A stretch of DNA of 64,000 nt from Clostridia bacterium (GTDB taxonomy: Bacteria > Bacillota > Clostridia > Oscillospirales > Acutalibacteraceae), in the NCBI GenBank assembly GCA_017618135.1, contig JAFZUV010000011.1, positions 124,001-188,000 on the forward strand. The letters are read 5' to 3'. This document shows positions 32,684 to 41,082 of the stretch, piece by piece. The notes under the pieces are model-generated. The model saw only the letters and a program-made list of their open reading frames with translations, made no database searches and had not been told where the DNA came from. Made by a program: the position numbers and the translations under genes. Position 1 is the first letter of the stretch. Every line of letters starts with the position of its first letter.

Positions 32684-32754
32684 TTCCGGCTAAGCCCGGG
32701 GCTTGAGTCGCAATGTAAGGCACATTGCAGACGAAACCCCAAAAGGGTACGGAA
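32684..32754 (+). other. Compact nested hairpin element after the dockerin gene
   Basis: Three nested stems: TTCCG/CGGAA (32684-32688, 32750-32754), GGGG/CCCC (32698-32701, 32737-32740) and GCAATGT/ACATTGC (32710-32716, 32722-32728) with AAGGC as apical loop; CCCC-AAAA-GGG offers an alternative. It lies before the next promoter, so it would be 3' UTR of the dockerin transcript. It may be an atypical terminator; there is no T-run. Confidence 0.4.
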
Positions 32755-32767
32755 CGGTATTTTATTG

Positions 32768-32796
32768 TTGAAAGCTTGGTAAGAATATGATAAAAT
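32768..32796 (+). promoter_or_regulatory. Promoter of DtxR-family gene
   Basis: TTGAAA (32768-32773) and TAAAAT (32791-32796) with a 17-base spacer. Confidence 0.6.
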
Positions 32797-32829
32797 GAAT
32801 TCAAAATAAAGATTTTGGAGGGTTAGCTT

Positions 32830-33201
32830 ATGCCTTTAAAGGAGTCCGGCGAAATGTACCTTGAGACTGTTTATATTCTTTCCAATAAATCGTCAAATGT
32901 TCGTTCTATTGATATTGCCGCTTATATGGGCTTTTCGAAACCTTCTGTCAGCAGGGCAATGGGTGTGCTAAGGGATAAGCAACTTATCGAATTTGATTCA
33001 TCCGGCAATATTACGCTCACGAACGAGGGTTTAAAAATAGCAAAAACAATTTATGAGCGCCATAAAACTCTCACTGCGGTTTTGGTCAGCTTAGGTGTTG
33101 ATGAAATCACTGCGGCGGACGATGCATGCAGAATAGAACACTACATCAGTGACGAAACATTTAAAGCAATTAAAAAGTATATTAAAAATCTTGAGCAATA
33201 A
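32830..33201 (+). CDS. DtxR/MntR family metal-dependent transcriptional regulator
   Basis: A 123-residue regulator: an N-terminal winged helix-turn-helix (SIDIAAYMGFSKPSVSRAMGVL, recognition helix near residues 38-50) and a short metal-binding/dimerisation domain with RHKTL, DDACRIEHYIS. It lacks the C-terminal SH3-like domain, as MntR-type members do. Such proteins repress metal-uptake genes when Fe or Mn is bound. TTTGGAGG precedes the ATG. No transporter lies beside it in the window, so its target is unknown. Confidence 0.9.
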   Translation: MPLKESGEMYLETVYILSNKSSNVRSIDIAAYMGFSKPSVSRAMGVLRDKQLIEFDSSGNITLTNEGLKIAKTIYERHKTLTAVLVSLGVDEITAADDACRIEHYISDETFKAIKKYIKNLEQ

Positions 33202-33240
33202 AAACAGAACCTTCGTGCGAAACGAAGGTTCTGTTTTTAT
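33201..33240 (+). terminator. Terminator of DtxR-family gene (repeat copy 1)
   Basis: AGAACCTTCGT/ACGAAGGTTCT arms around a GCGAA loop (33206-33232), flanked by AAAAC and GTTTTT. Near-identical to the element at 38701, with the loop in reversed orientation. Confidence 0.85.
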
Positions 33241-33357
33241 ATTACATATTTTTTATAGTCACGCAGGTTGAATAGACCTGTGTTAATTTTATATAAAAAG
33301 CGTTTTTTTGAAAAAAAACACTAAAAATCAATTTTTTCAATAAAAATTATTAAACTT

Positions 33358-33387
33358 TTGTTGATTTTTATGTTTAAATAGTATAAA
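33358..33387 (+). promoter_or_regulatory. Possible promoter of the giant secreted protein gene
   Basis: TTGTTG (33358-33363) and TATAAA (33382-33387) with an 18-base spacer, just before the GGGGGTGG ribosome-binding site. The -35 match is only moderate. Confidence 0.45.
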
Positions 33388-33418
33388 ATGAAGTAAATAA
33401 TAAATGGGGGTGGATATT

Positions 33419-36400
33419 ATGTTTGCAAGAAAAATCATTTCCGTAATGTTGGCGTTAATTATGGTATTTACACTTTTTGTCACGCTGAACTTTATTGCGG
33501 AAACACATGTAACGGCGGCAGTGTCAACCGAGGATGCCATATTTCTTGGTTCGGCCGGCGGACAGCAGCGTATTGCTGCCGTAGTTATGCCTCTGGCATT
33601 TACAGAGGCTAACGGTAGTACATTACCGGACACATCGTATTTTAAGCTAACATTTAAGTGCAAGATGCTTTCGGGTACAAAGCCGATGATTGGTATGTTG
33701 CGAACTGATACAGCCACTTCCGGTGCCCACTGTGTTATCAGTTCTGTTGACAATGTTGCCACATCGGGAATTAAAAAGACAGTGTATGACTCGTCAACGG
33801 GTATGTTTACTGCATATTTTAGCCATTCTTATTGTGGTAATCAGTATTATCGCAACGGTCGTTGGGGATATCTTACAATAGGTAATGCTGAGCATAATAA
33901 CAGTTGGCACGATACTGATTCATACAACTATAATGATTCTTTTATAATGAGTGATCCTCAGCTTTATATATGTGATTCCAGTTATAATCCGTCAGGAGAC
34001 AATCTTATTCCGGATTTTTCGGGTGATAATTGCAGTTTCAACGGAACATATTTTCTTAGGGAAAACGGTAATACAAACTGGGACAATTTTTATAGAGCCT
34101 CGGCAGGAAAGTGGAGTATTGATTCTTCTCCAGCTCTAATTAAAAGAGTAAAGGTTCCGGTTGATTATAATACATCGGCTAATTACAATGTGAGCAATTT
34201 TGTCAGAACAGCTGATACCGCCACAACACGCGAATACTATACAAATACAAATTATCCGGACACATTATTTTCAATACTTAAGGGTAGTAACAACGCAGGA
34301 TTTGAAATCATCACTGACATAAACAAGAAGATGATAATTATAGATGCAAATCATGAAAATGAAGCCGATAATAATAATGGTTCCGGTAACGAATACGCGC
34401 CGGCAAGAAATAAACCCGCTAATATATTTCTTCCCATATCCTATGGTCAGTACAGTATGAATGTGGGAAATACGACCAATATTAACTATATTGTTAAAGT
34501 TTCTATGCGGGCGGTGCGGCTTGAGGGTGACGGTTATCCGGTCCTTGGAAGAATTGTCGGTAAAAAGGAGAATGACGGTTATGGTTCACAGGCGCTTCCA
34601 ACGATGTGCCACAATATTAACATAGGGGACTATTATTCAAATCATCAGAGCTCCCACGAAAAGTATTATGATTCGGGCAACAACCTGCTTGAATATTCGT
34701 ATAATGAAAATACGGGTGATTTTGTAGGGTATATGAGGGTTCGTGCCTCGGACAACACTTATGCAACATACTGGGGATGCAACGAGGTTATAACCATAGG
34801 AAACTCCGAACATGTGTGGGCAGACGGCGGTAAATTTGATACAACTGAGTTTAATACATCCTTTGCGATAAGCAATATTAAGGTGGATGTATATTCTTGC
34901 AGCGGCGCTGCACCTTACACAATGGGCAGTCTTGTAGCGGAGGATGTGGCACCCGGTCTTTATGCAGAGAACATAGATGATACCTCTAACTGGGCGTATC
35001 AATTTGTAGGCACAAGATCAAATCATTCTCGCGATTGCATACGCGCAAGTCAGTATTTATGGCAGGTTGACGGGTGTACCGGTATGGTACATTCCGAAAA
35101 TCTTACGCTTTGTATGAATAATAATCACAGTATTACGCATTGGACGGCAACTGATGAAACCTGCGAATACTGGGGATGCTCTGGTTGCCACAAGTGTTAT
35201 AGCGATCCTTATTGTAAAAATGAGATAACATCTGATCTGTACTCAAAAAGGCAGATGATAGTTGTCGATTCATTAGGTAACAGAACGGCGGCGGCTTTTT
35301 TGCCAATAAAGCTTACGGGATTTACAGGTACAAAGTATTTTAAATTTTCTTGTAAAGTAAAGTGCTTTGGTGATGAGACGCCTGTGGTTTCAACCTTTTA
35401 TGCCGACTACAACGGTACAAATGTTACTGAATGTACCGCGCCCGGTTTTAATGATGGCGATATGGCTATTATGGAGTATTCATATGATGCTTCAACGCAA
35501 ACTCTTTCAGGTCTTCTTCGCGGGTGGATTGCTACAAATTATAACAGGAGCACCAGGTATCCTTATCGTCGCTATAATCCGGTTTCGGGCGCCAATGCCG
35601 CCATAGTGATAGGCAATTGTAAGTTTACTGATAATGGTTATGAAAATGTTAAGAAATACACAGGTTTTGCCTTTACAGAACCTGAGTTATATGCGCTTAA
35701 CGGAAATACTCTTAATTCGGAAACCATAGGTGACAATCTTATTACTCCCATTACGGATAAAACCGTGGATTTTGGAAGTGTATGGAGTACTGATTTTTCA
35801 AGCGATAACAACCCAATGTCTGCGCCGTGCAACAGGTGGTACAGAGTCGGCAATTCAGACTCTTATTTGTCCGTAAGTGATGTACCGGAAGGATATTTTG
35901 ATGGCACTGCGGCGCCTAAAGTCCTTAGATTAGCAGGTGCGAAAAACGCCAGTGTGGTAGCTATAAGTCGAGAAACATTCTTAGAGTCAAATACAATGTA
36001 TCAGTTTGATATGGATTATAGAATTTTCGGAGGCACTGAACAAAGATTCAACATAGCTGATGCTACATCAAACGGATATTCTCTGGTCCAGCGGCAGGAT
36101 GTCACGGATGATGGAAGTCATCTTTCATTTAGATTTACTACGCGTAATGGTTTAAGGACAAGCGGTAACGGCAATTTTAGAATACAGTTAGGCGTTGATT
36201 ATGATACTAAAAGGATTACAACCTCAGCGTACTTTACAAATATTTCCGTTCGCAAGGTCAACGGTTCAACATTAGGTCCAAATCATTATATAAACGGTGA
36301 TTTTTCTATGGGCGAGGCCTGCAAACTTAATGATGTTCCTTCAGATACAATTCAAGAGTATTTGCCTCATTGGGATAATGTTGCCAATACCATTACATAT

Positions 36401-38680
36401 TCAAGTGCGATATTGTTCCCGTATCCCGAAAACGAGTTGTTTAACGAAAGCGAAGCTAAGGGCGCGAGTGATGTGGCAGTTAAGTTCTTAGGCGGCAATC
36501 ATTCTAATCTTGAATTTAAGGTTGAACTTGAACCTGATACTTACTATCAACTTCAATACGATTATCGTTGTGTAGGTGATATGCCTATTGTCAGTGCATC
36601 CACTAATACTGAAGGAACGGTTCAAATAACTAAGCAGTATGATTGCCTTGAGACAAGATATAGGGCGTCATATCAGCTTTATTCCGACAGTTTGAACACT
36701 CATACTCAGAATATTTACGGTAACCCAAATACACGAATAAGATTTGCTCTCGGTGGGGCGAGTCAGGGGAATGAGTTTTATATTAATGGGGTAACTCTCT
36801 ATAAGCTTTCTGGTGCGGAAGGTAATCCCGTAAGTTCTAATATTATAGGTGAGCTCAATCCGTTGTTTGATGATACTGCTTACAGCGCGATTATACCGAA
36901 TGTTGCTCCGGAATCTGATAGCAGCTATCCGATTATAATGGACCAAAGCGGAGAAAACAGTATATCAAGGTGCTATGCGCCCGGGTGGTTTGGATATAAT
37001 GCTTCCGGAGATTATTCAACAGTTAATGCGTATATTATCAGGGTGCCTTCAAATTTCTTTGATAGGAAGTCGTTTAGTACGCGAATTTCCGATTTAGAGA
37101 ATATAATTCTTGGAACCTTGCAGCATGACGGGATAAATCCTGATTATGATCCGGACGGTGACGGTGTGTTCGGCACGGTTAATGATTTAAACCATATGAC
37201 TCTTAAAAAGTTGTATTCTGAGGGAGAAATTGACGGAGGGGCGGCTCTAATCGCACAGGACCGTCTGGATACTGTTATAATGACTAATAGAACGAGTTCG
37301 TGGTCAGGCGGCGGAACATCATACTATGTTTCCAATGCAGGTAATGATTATAATAGCGGTAAATCGGATTCTGCTGCGTTTGCAACAATTACCAAAGCTA
37401 ATAATAAAGCTGTTGCCGGAGATACGGTTTATCTTCGTAGAGGTGATAAATGGCGCAACAACTCGCAAGATCAGGATCAATGCTTTACTTTAAAAGCGGG
37501 CGTCCATTATGTGGCTTATGGCTCCGGACCCAAGCCTGAGCTTATAGGTTCGAGGAAAAATTACGCCTCATCTTCGCTGTGGACGCAGTACTCAACTAAT
37601 ATTTGGAAATGTACTTATGCAACGGGTACTTTGCATACCTCGGATTATGCCGGTATGATATACTTTATAGATTCTTCGGGAAATGTCATACCGGGAATAA
37701 ATGTTGCAACTCCTAACAGTAACACCTCATATACCTGGAGTATGAATGATGTAAATTCCGATTTGAAATTCTATGCGCCATATAAGAACGAAACCGGAAA
37801 GGGGAGCATATTCGTTTATTCAACTACCAACCCCGGCAGCAGATTTTCCCAAATTGAAATAGGGCTTGCAAGACCTGTGGTAAATGCTAAAAGTGGTACT
37901 TCGTCAAGCTTCAGATATAATACCAGAATGGCAAATATAGCTGTTAAATACGGCGGCGGACACGGTATTAAGGCTAACGGCGCGTCAAATATAAGAGTTG
38001 AGGAGTGTGAAGTGGCATATATCGGCGGTATTAAGCAAGTAATAAATGGTAACGCAAATCGTATGGGTAACGGCATTGAGTTTGGTATGGGTGCTGCAAA
38101 TATTCATGTTCAGGATTGTTATGTTCACGATTGTTTTGACGCTGGCGTCACTTATCAGTCTTATGGTTCTGAATCTGCTGTAACATTTGATAATGTATAT
38201 TTTGAGGGTAATGTTATTGAACGGTGCAATATGAACATAGAAATCTTTATGAGAAATGCCATAGATACTATGCAGAATATATACATTCGTAACAACATAC
38301 TCAGAAATGCCGGTTATGGCTGGGGAAGTCTTAATCGTGCAAATGATTCGGTATTAAGAGGCGCTAACTTAAAGGTCTCAAAAAACACCTATTATTCTAA
38401 TACATCAAACCTTAATATTACGAACAACATATTTGACTGTACGAAGTATACACATGTTTTGTGGACATGGGACAGTGATGGACCGTTGCATCATGTCGGC
38501 GTCAATGCTTCCGGCAATACATTTATACAAAAAGCCGGTGCTGAAGATTACAGAATTATGGCCTACGGACCGATAGGCGGTAGTTATCAGTATGCAGGAG
38601 GGCGTCAGGCACTTATAGAGGCTGTTGAAAAATTTGATACAAGCCCGGCTGATGTATTCTGGCTTGATAATAATAAGTGA
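33419..38680 (+). CDS. Giant secreted protein with EF-hand/dockerin-like segment and C-terminal parallel beta-helix
   Basis: A 1753-residue exported protein. The signal peptide (about residues 1-32) is followed by several beta-rich modules sharing phrases such as GDNLI, YNxNTGDFVGYM and ITIGN, resembling carbohydrate-binding domains. Near residue 1235 is a calcium-loop DPDGDGVFGTVND followed by a dockerin-like helix, i.e. half a dockerin. After GGGTSYYVSNAGNDYNSG (about residue 1300) a pectate-lyase-like right-handed beta-helix domain runs to the end (DTVYLRRGDKWRN, then repeated N-x-F/I-x-x-N turns such as VYFEGNVIERCN). A polysaccharide-active or adhesive role is likely. Start 33419 follows GGGGGTGG; 33404 overlaps that site. 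Confidence 0.78.
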   Translation: MFARKIISVMLALIMVFTLFVTLNFIAETHVTAAVSTEDAIFLGSAGGQQRIAAVVMPLAFTEANGSTLPDTSYFKLTFKCKMLSGTKPMIGMLRTDTATSGAHCVISSVDNVATSGIKKTVYDSSTGMFTAYFSHSYCGNQYYRNGRWGYLTIGNAEHNNSWHDTDSYNYNDSFIMSDPQLYICDSSYNPSGDNLIPDFSGDNCSFNGTYFLRENGNTNWDNFYRASAGKWSIDSSPALIKRVKVPVDYNTSANYNVSNFVRTADTATTREYYTNTNYPDTLFSILKGSNNAGFEIITDINKKMIIIDANHENEADNNNGSGNEYAPARNKPANIFLPISYGQYSMNVGNTTNINYIVKVSMRAVRLEGDGYPVLGRIVGKKENDGYGSQALPTMCHNINIGDYYSNHQSSHEKYYDSGNNLLEYSYNENTGDFVGYMRVRASDNTYATYWGCNEVITIGNSEHVWADGGKFDTTEFNTSFAISNIKVDVYSCSGAAPYTMGSLVAEDVAPGLYAENIDDTSNWAYQFVGTRSNHSRDCIRASQYLWQVDGCTGMVHSENLTLCMNNNHSITHWTATDETCEYWGCSGCHKCYSDPYCKNEITSDLYSKRQMIVVDSLGNRTAAAFLPIKLTGFTGTKYFKFSCKVKCFGDETPVVSTFYADYNGTNVTECTAPGFNDGDMAIMEYSYDASTQTLSGLLRGWIATNYNRSTRYPYRRYNPVSGANAAIVIGNCKFTDNGYENVKKYTGFAFTEPELYALNGNTLNSETIGDNLITPITDKTVDFGSVWSTDFSSDNNPMSAPCNRWYRVGNSDSYLSVSDVPEGYFDGTAAPKVLRLAGAKNASVVAISRETFLESNTMYQFDMDYRIFGGTEQRFNIADATSNGYSLVQRQDVTDDGSHLSFRFTTRNGLRTSGNGNFRIQLGVDYDTKRITTSAYFTNISVRKVNGSTLGPNHYINGDFSMGEACKLNDVPSDTIQEYLPHWDNVANTITYSSAILFPYPENELFNESEAKGASDVAVKFLGGNHSNLEFKVELEPDTYYQLQYDYRCVGDMPIVSASTNTEGTVQITKQYDCLETRYRASYQLYSDSLNTHTQNIYGNPNTRIRFALGGASQGNEFYINGVTLYKLSGAEGNPVSSNIIGELNPLFDDTAYSAIIPNVAPESDSSYPIIMDQSGENSISRCYAPGWFGYNASGDYSTVNAYIIRVPSNFFDRKSFSTRISDLENIILGTLQHDGINPDYDPDGDGVFGTVNDLNHMTLKKLYSEGEIDGGAALIAQDRLDTVIMTNRTSSWSGGGTSYYVSNAGNDYNSGKSDSAAFATITKANNKAVAGDTVYLRRGDKWRNNSQDQDQCFTLKAGVHYVAYGSGPKPELIGSRKNYASSSLWTQYSTNIWKCTYATGTLHTSDYAGMIYFIDSSGNVIPGINVATPNSNTSYTWSMNDVNSDLKFYAPYKNETGKGSIFVYSTTNPGSRFSQIEIGLARPVVNAKSGTSSSFRYNTRMANIAVKYGGGHGIKANGASNIRVEECEVAYIGGIKQVINGNANRMGNGIEFGMGAANIHVQDCYVHDCFDAGVTYQSYGSESAVTFDNVYFEGNVIERCNMNIEIFMRNAIDTMQNIYIRNNILRNAGYGWGSLNRANDSVLRGANLKVSKNTYYSNTSNLNITNNIFDCTKYTHVLWTWDSDGPLHHVGVNASGNTFIQKAGAEDYRIMAYGPIGGSYQYAGGRQALIEAVEKFDTSPADVFWLDNNK

Positions 38681-38700
38681 TATTACATTCATAAAGCAAA

Positions 38701-38737
38701 AAAACAGAACCTTCGTTTCGCACGAAGGTTCGTTTTT
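38701..38737. terminator. Convergent terminator (repeat copy 2)
   Basis: GAACCTTCGT (38707-38716) and ACGAAGGTTC (38722-38731) around TTCGC, with A-run before and GTTTTT after, between the giant gene and the convergent ACT-domain gene. Confidence 0.85.
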
Positions 38738-38738
38738 A

Positions 38739-39173
38739 TCACATATTCTTTATATCATCTTCAGATAGCATCTTAATATTATTATCAGCCAGTATTTTTT
38801 CGGCTTTTTCATTGTGTCTTGCTCTGAGCACCAAATAAGCACTGTTTGAATTTCCTGGTGTGACAAATGCGTACATATACTCAACATTAACGCCGCCCTC
38901 GGTTAGAAGACTTAAAACCTTCGAAAGAGACCCCGGTTTATCAGCGAGTTCTACACCAATCACATTATTTGCTCTGACAATCACATTGTTTTTTTTGAGG
39001 GTTTCAAGCGCTACATCAATATCGTTTACAATAATTCTTAAAATTCCAAAATCCTGTGTGTCGGCAATGGATACCGCGCGCATATTAACACCTGTTTCCG
39101 AGAGTAATGATATAATTTGTGAAAGCGCACCCTGCTTATTTTCAACAAATGCTGATAGTTGTTTTATAAACAT
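38739..39173 (-). CDS. Tandem ACT-domain protein
   Basis: A 144-residue protein made of two ACT domains (about 3-70 and 71-138), each opening with the ligand-binding turn: VENKQGALSQI and LADKPGSLSKVL. ACT domains bind amino acids. Proteins of this form are repeatedly found next to paaK-type ligases and IOR genes in anaerobes, and this is its context here: it is the last gene of the minus-strand cluster, 18 bases after paaK. It probably senses an aromatic or branched amino acid, but its exact action is unknown. Confidence 0.88.
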   Translation of the reverse strand: MFIKQLSAFVENKQGALSQIISLLSETGVNMRAVSIADTQDFGILRIIVNDIDVALETLKKNNVIVRANNVIGVELADKPGSLSKVLSLLTEGGVNVEYMYAFVTPGNSNSAYLVLRARHNEKAEKILADNNIKMLSEDDIKNM

Positions 39174-39191
39174 AAAGCTCTCCTCCTTTAA

Positions 39192-40490
39192 TTAGTTTCT
39201 TCGGTCAATTACACGCTTTGCTTTTCCTTCTGAACGGGCGATGCTGCCTGCAGCGACAAATGTAGCTTTTGCTGCAATTCCAAGTGTGGATTTTAATCTG
39301 CCGGCAAGCTCGTTTTCAAGCCTTGAAATATCGGAAATCGTATCAGAAAATGTACCATCGGTAATTTCAACTTGAACTTCAAGAGTGTCAAGAACACCTT
39401 TTCGGTCAACTATTATTTGATAGTTCGGCGACAAATTCATTTGCAACAGTACCGTTTCTATTTGTGACGGAAATACATTAACACCGCGAATTATCAGCAT
39501 GTCATCAATTCTGCCCATTGGCTTTGACATACGCACAAAAGTCCTGCCGCAACGGCACTTTTCGTGTGTAACAGTACCAATATCCTTAGTGCGGAAACGG
39601 ATAAGAGGAAACGCCTCTTTTGTAAGGCAAGTAAAGACGATTTCTCCCTTTTCACCATCTTTTACGGGGAGGTGAGTGTCAGGGTCAAGAATTTCGATAA
39701 TAAAATGATCCTCATTAACATGCATACCTTTTTGTTCGCTGCATTCATAGGCAACGCCGGGGCCCATAATTTCTGTAAGACCGTAAATATCATAGGCTTT
39801 TATATTGAGTGACTTTTCAATTTGTTTTCGCATCTCCTCTGTCCAAGGCTCGGCCCCGAATATTCCTGCTCGAAGAGGAAGTTTGCTCGTGTCAACACCC
39901 GATTTCTCTGCCGATTCGGCCAAATACATGGCGTAAGACGGCGTGCAAGCAATGGCATCCGACTCAAAATCTTGCATAATTGTAAGCTGACGCGCTGTAT
40001 TGCCCGAGGAGACAGGTATGGATGTACAGCCAAGTCGCCTTGCACCCTCTGCAATTCCCAATCCGCCGGTAAACAGTCCGTAACCGTAGGCAACATGTAC
40101 CTTATCGCTTTTATTTATTCCCGCCGCTACCAGCTGACGCGCGACAATATCACCCCAGTTATCAAGGTCATTTTTTGTATATCCTACGACTATTTGTTTA
40201 CCGGTAGTACCCGAAGAGGCGTGCAAACGGATAACATCTTCCATAGGCACAGCAAACATTCCGTAAGGATATGTATCTCTTAAGTCCTGCTTTGATGTGA
40301 AAGGGAGTTTACCTAAATCTTCAATTCCCTTAATATCTCCCGGTTTTATACCTAATTTATCCATGCGTGCGCGGTATAACGGCACACGCTCATACACGCG
40401 TTTTACCGCAGAAATAAGTCTTTCACTTTGCAGATTGTTGATTTCATCCCTGCTTGCGGTTTCAATTTCAGGCTGATAGTATTTGCTCAT
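39192..40490 (-). CDS. paaK: Phenylacetate-CoA ligase
   Basis: A 432-residue adenylate-forming ligase that activates phenylacetate or related aryl acids to CoA thioesters (or, in fermentation, may run towards ATP). The P-loop LHASSGTTGKQIVVGY (about residues 89-104), YGLTEIMGPG, and RTKDIGTV are PaaK motifs; the C-terminal Lys region is SIARSEGKAKRV. Between iorB (10 bases) and the ACT gene (18 bases), it matches the set converting arylpyruvates to arylacetyl-CoA. Confidence 0.92.
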   Translation of the reverse strand: MSKYYQPEIETASRDEINNLQSERLISAVKRVYERVPLYRARMDKLGIKPGDIKGIEDLGKLPFTSKQDLRDTYPYGMFAVPMEDVIRLHASSGTTGKQIVVGYTKNDLDNWGDIVARQLVAAGINKSDKVHVAYGYGLFTGGLGIAEGARRLGCTSIPVSSGNTARQLTIMQDFESDAIACTPSYAMYLAESAEKSGVDTSKLPLRAGIFGAEPWTEEMRKQIEKSLNIKAYDIYGLTEIMGPGVAYECSEQKGMHVNEDHFIIEILDPDTHLPVKDGEKGEIVFTCLTKEAFPLIRFRTKDIGTVTHEKCRCGRTFVRMSKPMGRIDDMLIIRGVNVFPSQIETVLLQMNLSPNYQIIVDRKGVLDTLEVQVEITDGTFSDTISDISRLENELAGRLKSTLGIAAKATFVAAGSIARSEGKAKRVIDRRN

Positions 40491-40500
40491 AATTACTCCT

Positions 40501-41082
40501 TCAGTTTTCTCTTCCCAGTAAAAAAGCTTTTTTGTTCATTTCAATAAATTTAGCTGCAACAGTTTCTTCTATTGCTTTAAGCCATAAACTCTTTTCAAAT
40601 GGAAAGTAATTTGAGAGCCTGCCCATAAGTACAATATTTACAGCTTTAACGCTACCCGCTTTTCTTGCAAGAGATAAAGCGTCAATAGCATCAATTTTAA
40701 TGTTTTTAGCTTTTAATTCATCAAGTATGTCAGCAGGATATTCAGTCGCGCCGTTAATTACAGGCATAGGATCGATTTGCTGAGTATTCACGATGATTTG
40801 CCCGCCGATTTTCAACATCGACGCATGGCGAGCCGCTTCAAGTTTTTCAAACGATATGATATAGTCTGCCTCACCTTCTGATACGAGAGGGGAGAATACC
40901 TTGTCGCCGTATCTTACATAGGTCACAACCGAGCCTCCGCGCTGACTCATACCGTGAACCTCGGATACCTTTACATCAAAACCTTCGCTAACTAAAAGAT
41001 GACCAAGTAATTTGCTTGCGAGTAAACTGCCTTGACCGCCTACGCCGACTATCATTATATTTACGGTTTTCATATCATTCAC
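40501..41082 (-). CDS. iorB: Indolepyruvate ferredoxin oxidoreductase, beta subunit
   Basis: A 193-residue subunit of the POR/IOR gamma-type: GVGGQGSLLASKLLGHLL near residues 13-30 and SEVHGMSQRGGSVVTYVR near 41-58. With IorA it oxidatively decarboxylates arylpyruvates (from Trp, Phe, Tyr) to aryl-acetyl-CoA, reducing ferredoxin. Its start overlaps the end of iorA by 8 bases, indicating translational coupling and matched amounts. Confidence 0.95.
   Translation of the reverse strand: MNDMKTVNIMIVGVGGQGSLLASKLLGHLLVSEGFDVKVSEVHGMSQRGGSVVTYVRYGDKVFSPLVSEGEADYIISFEKLEAARHASMLKIGGQIIVNTQQIDPMPVINGATEYPADILDELKAKNIKIDAIDALSLARKAGSVKAVNIVLMGRLSNYFPFEKSLWLKAIEETVAAKFIEMNKKAFLLGREN

Noticed and set aside
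39822..40283. 153-residue plus-strand open frame
   Set aside because: Antisense to paaK, whose motifs are intact; no domain on this strand.
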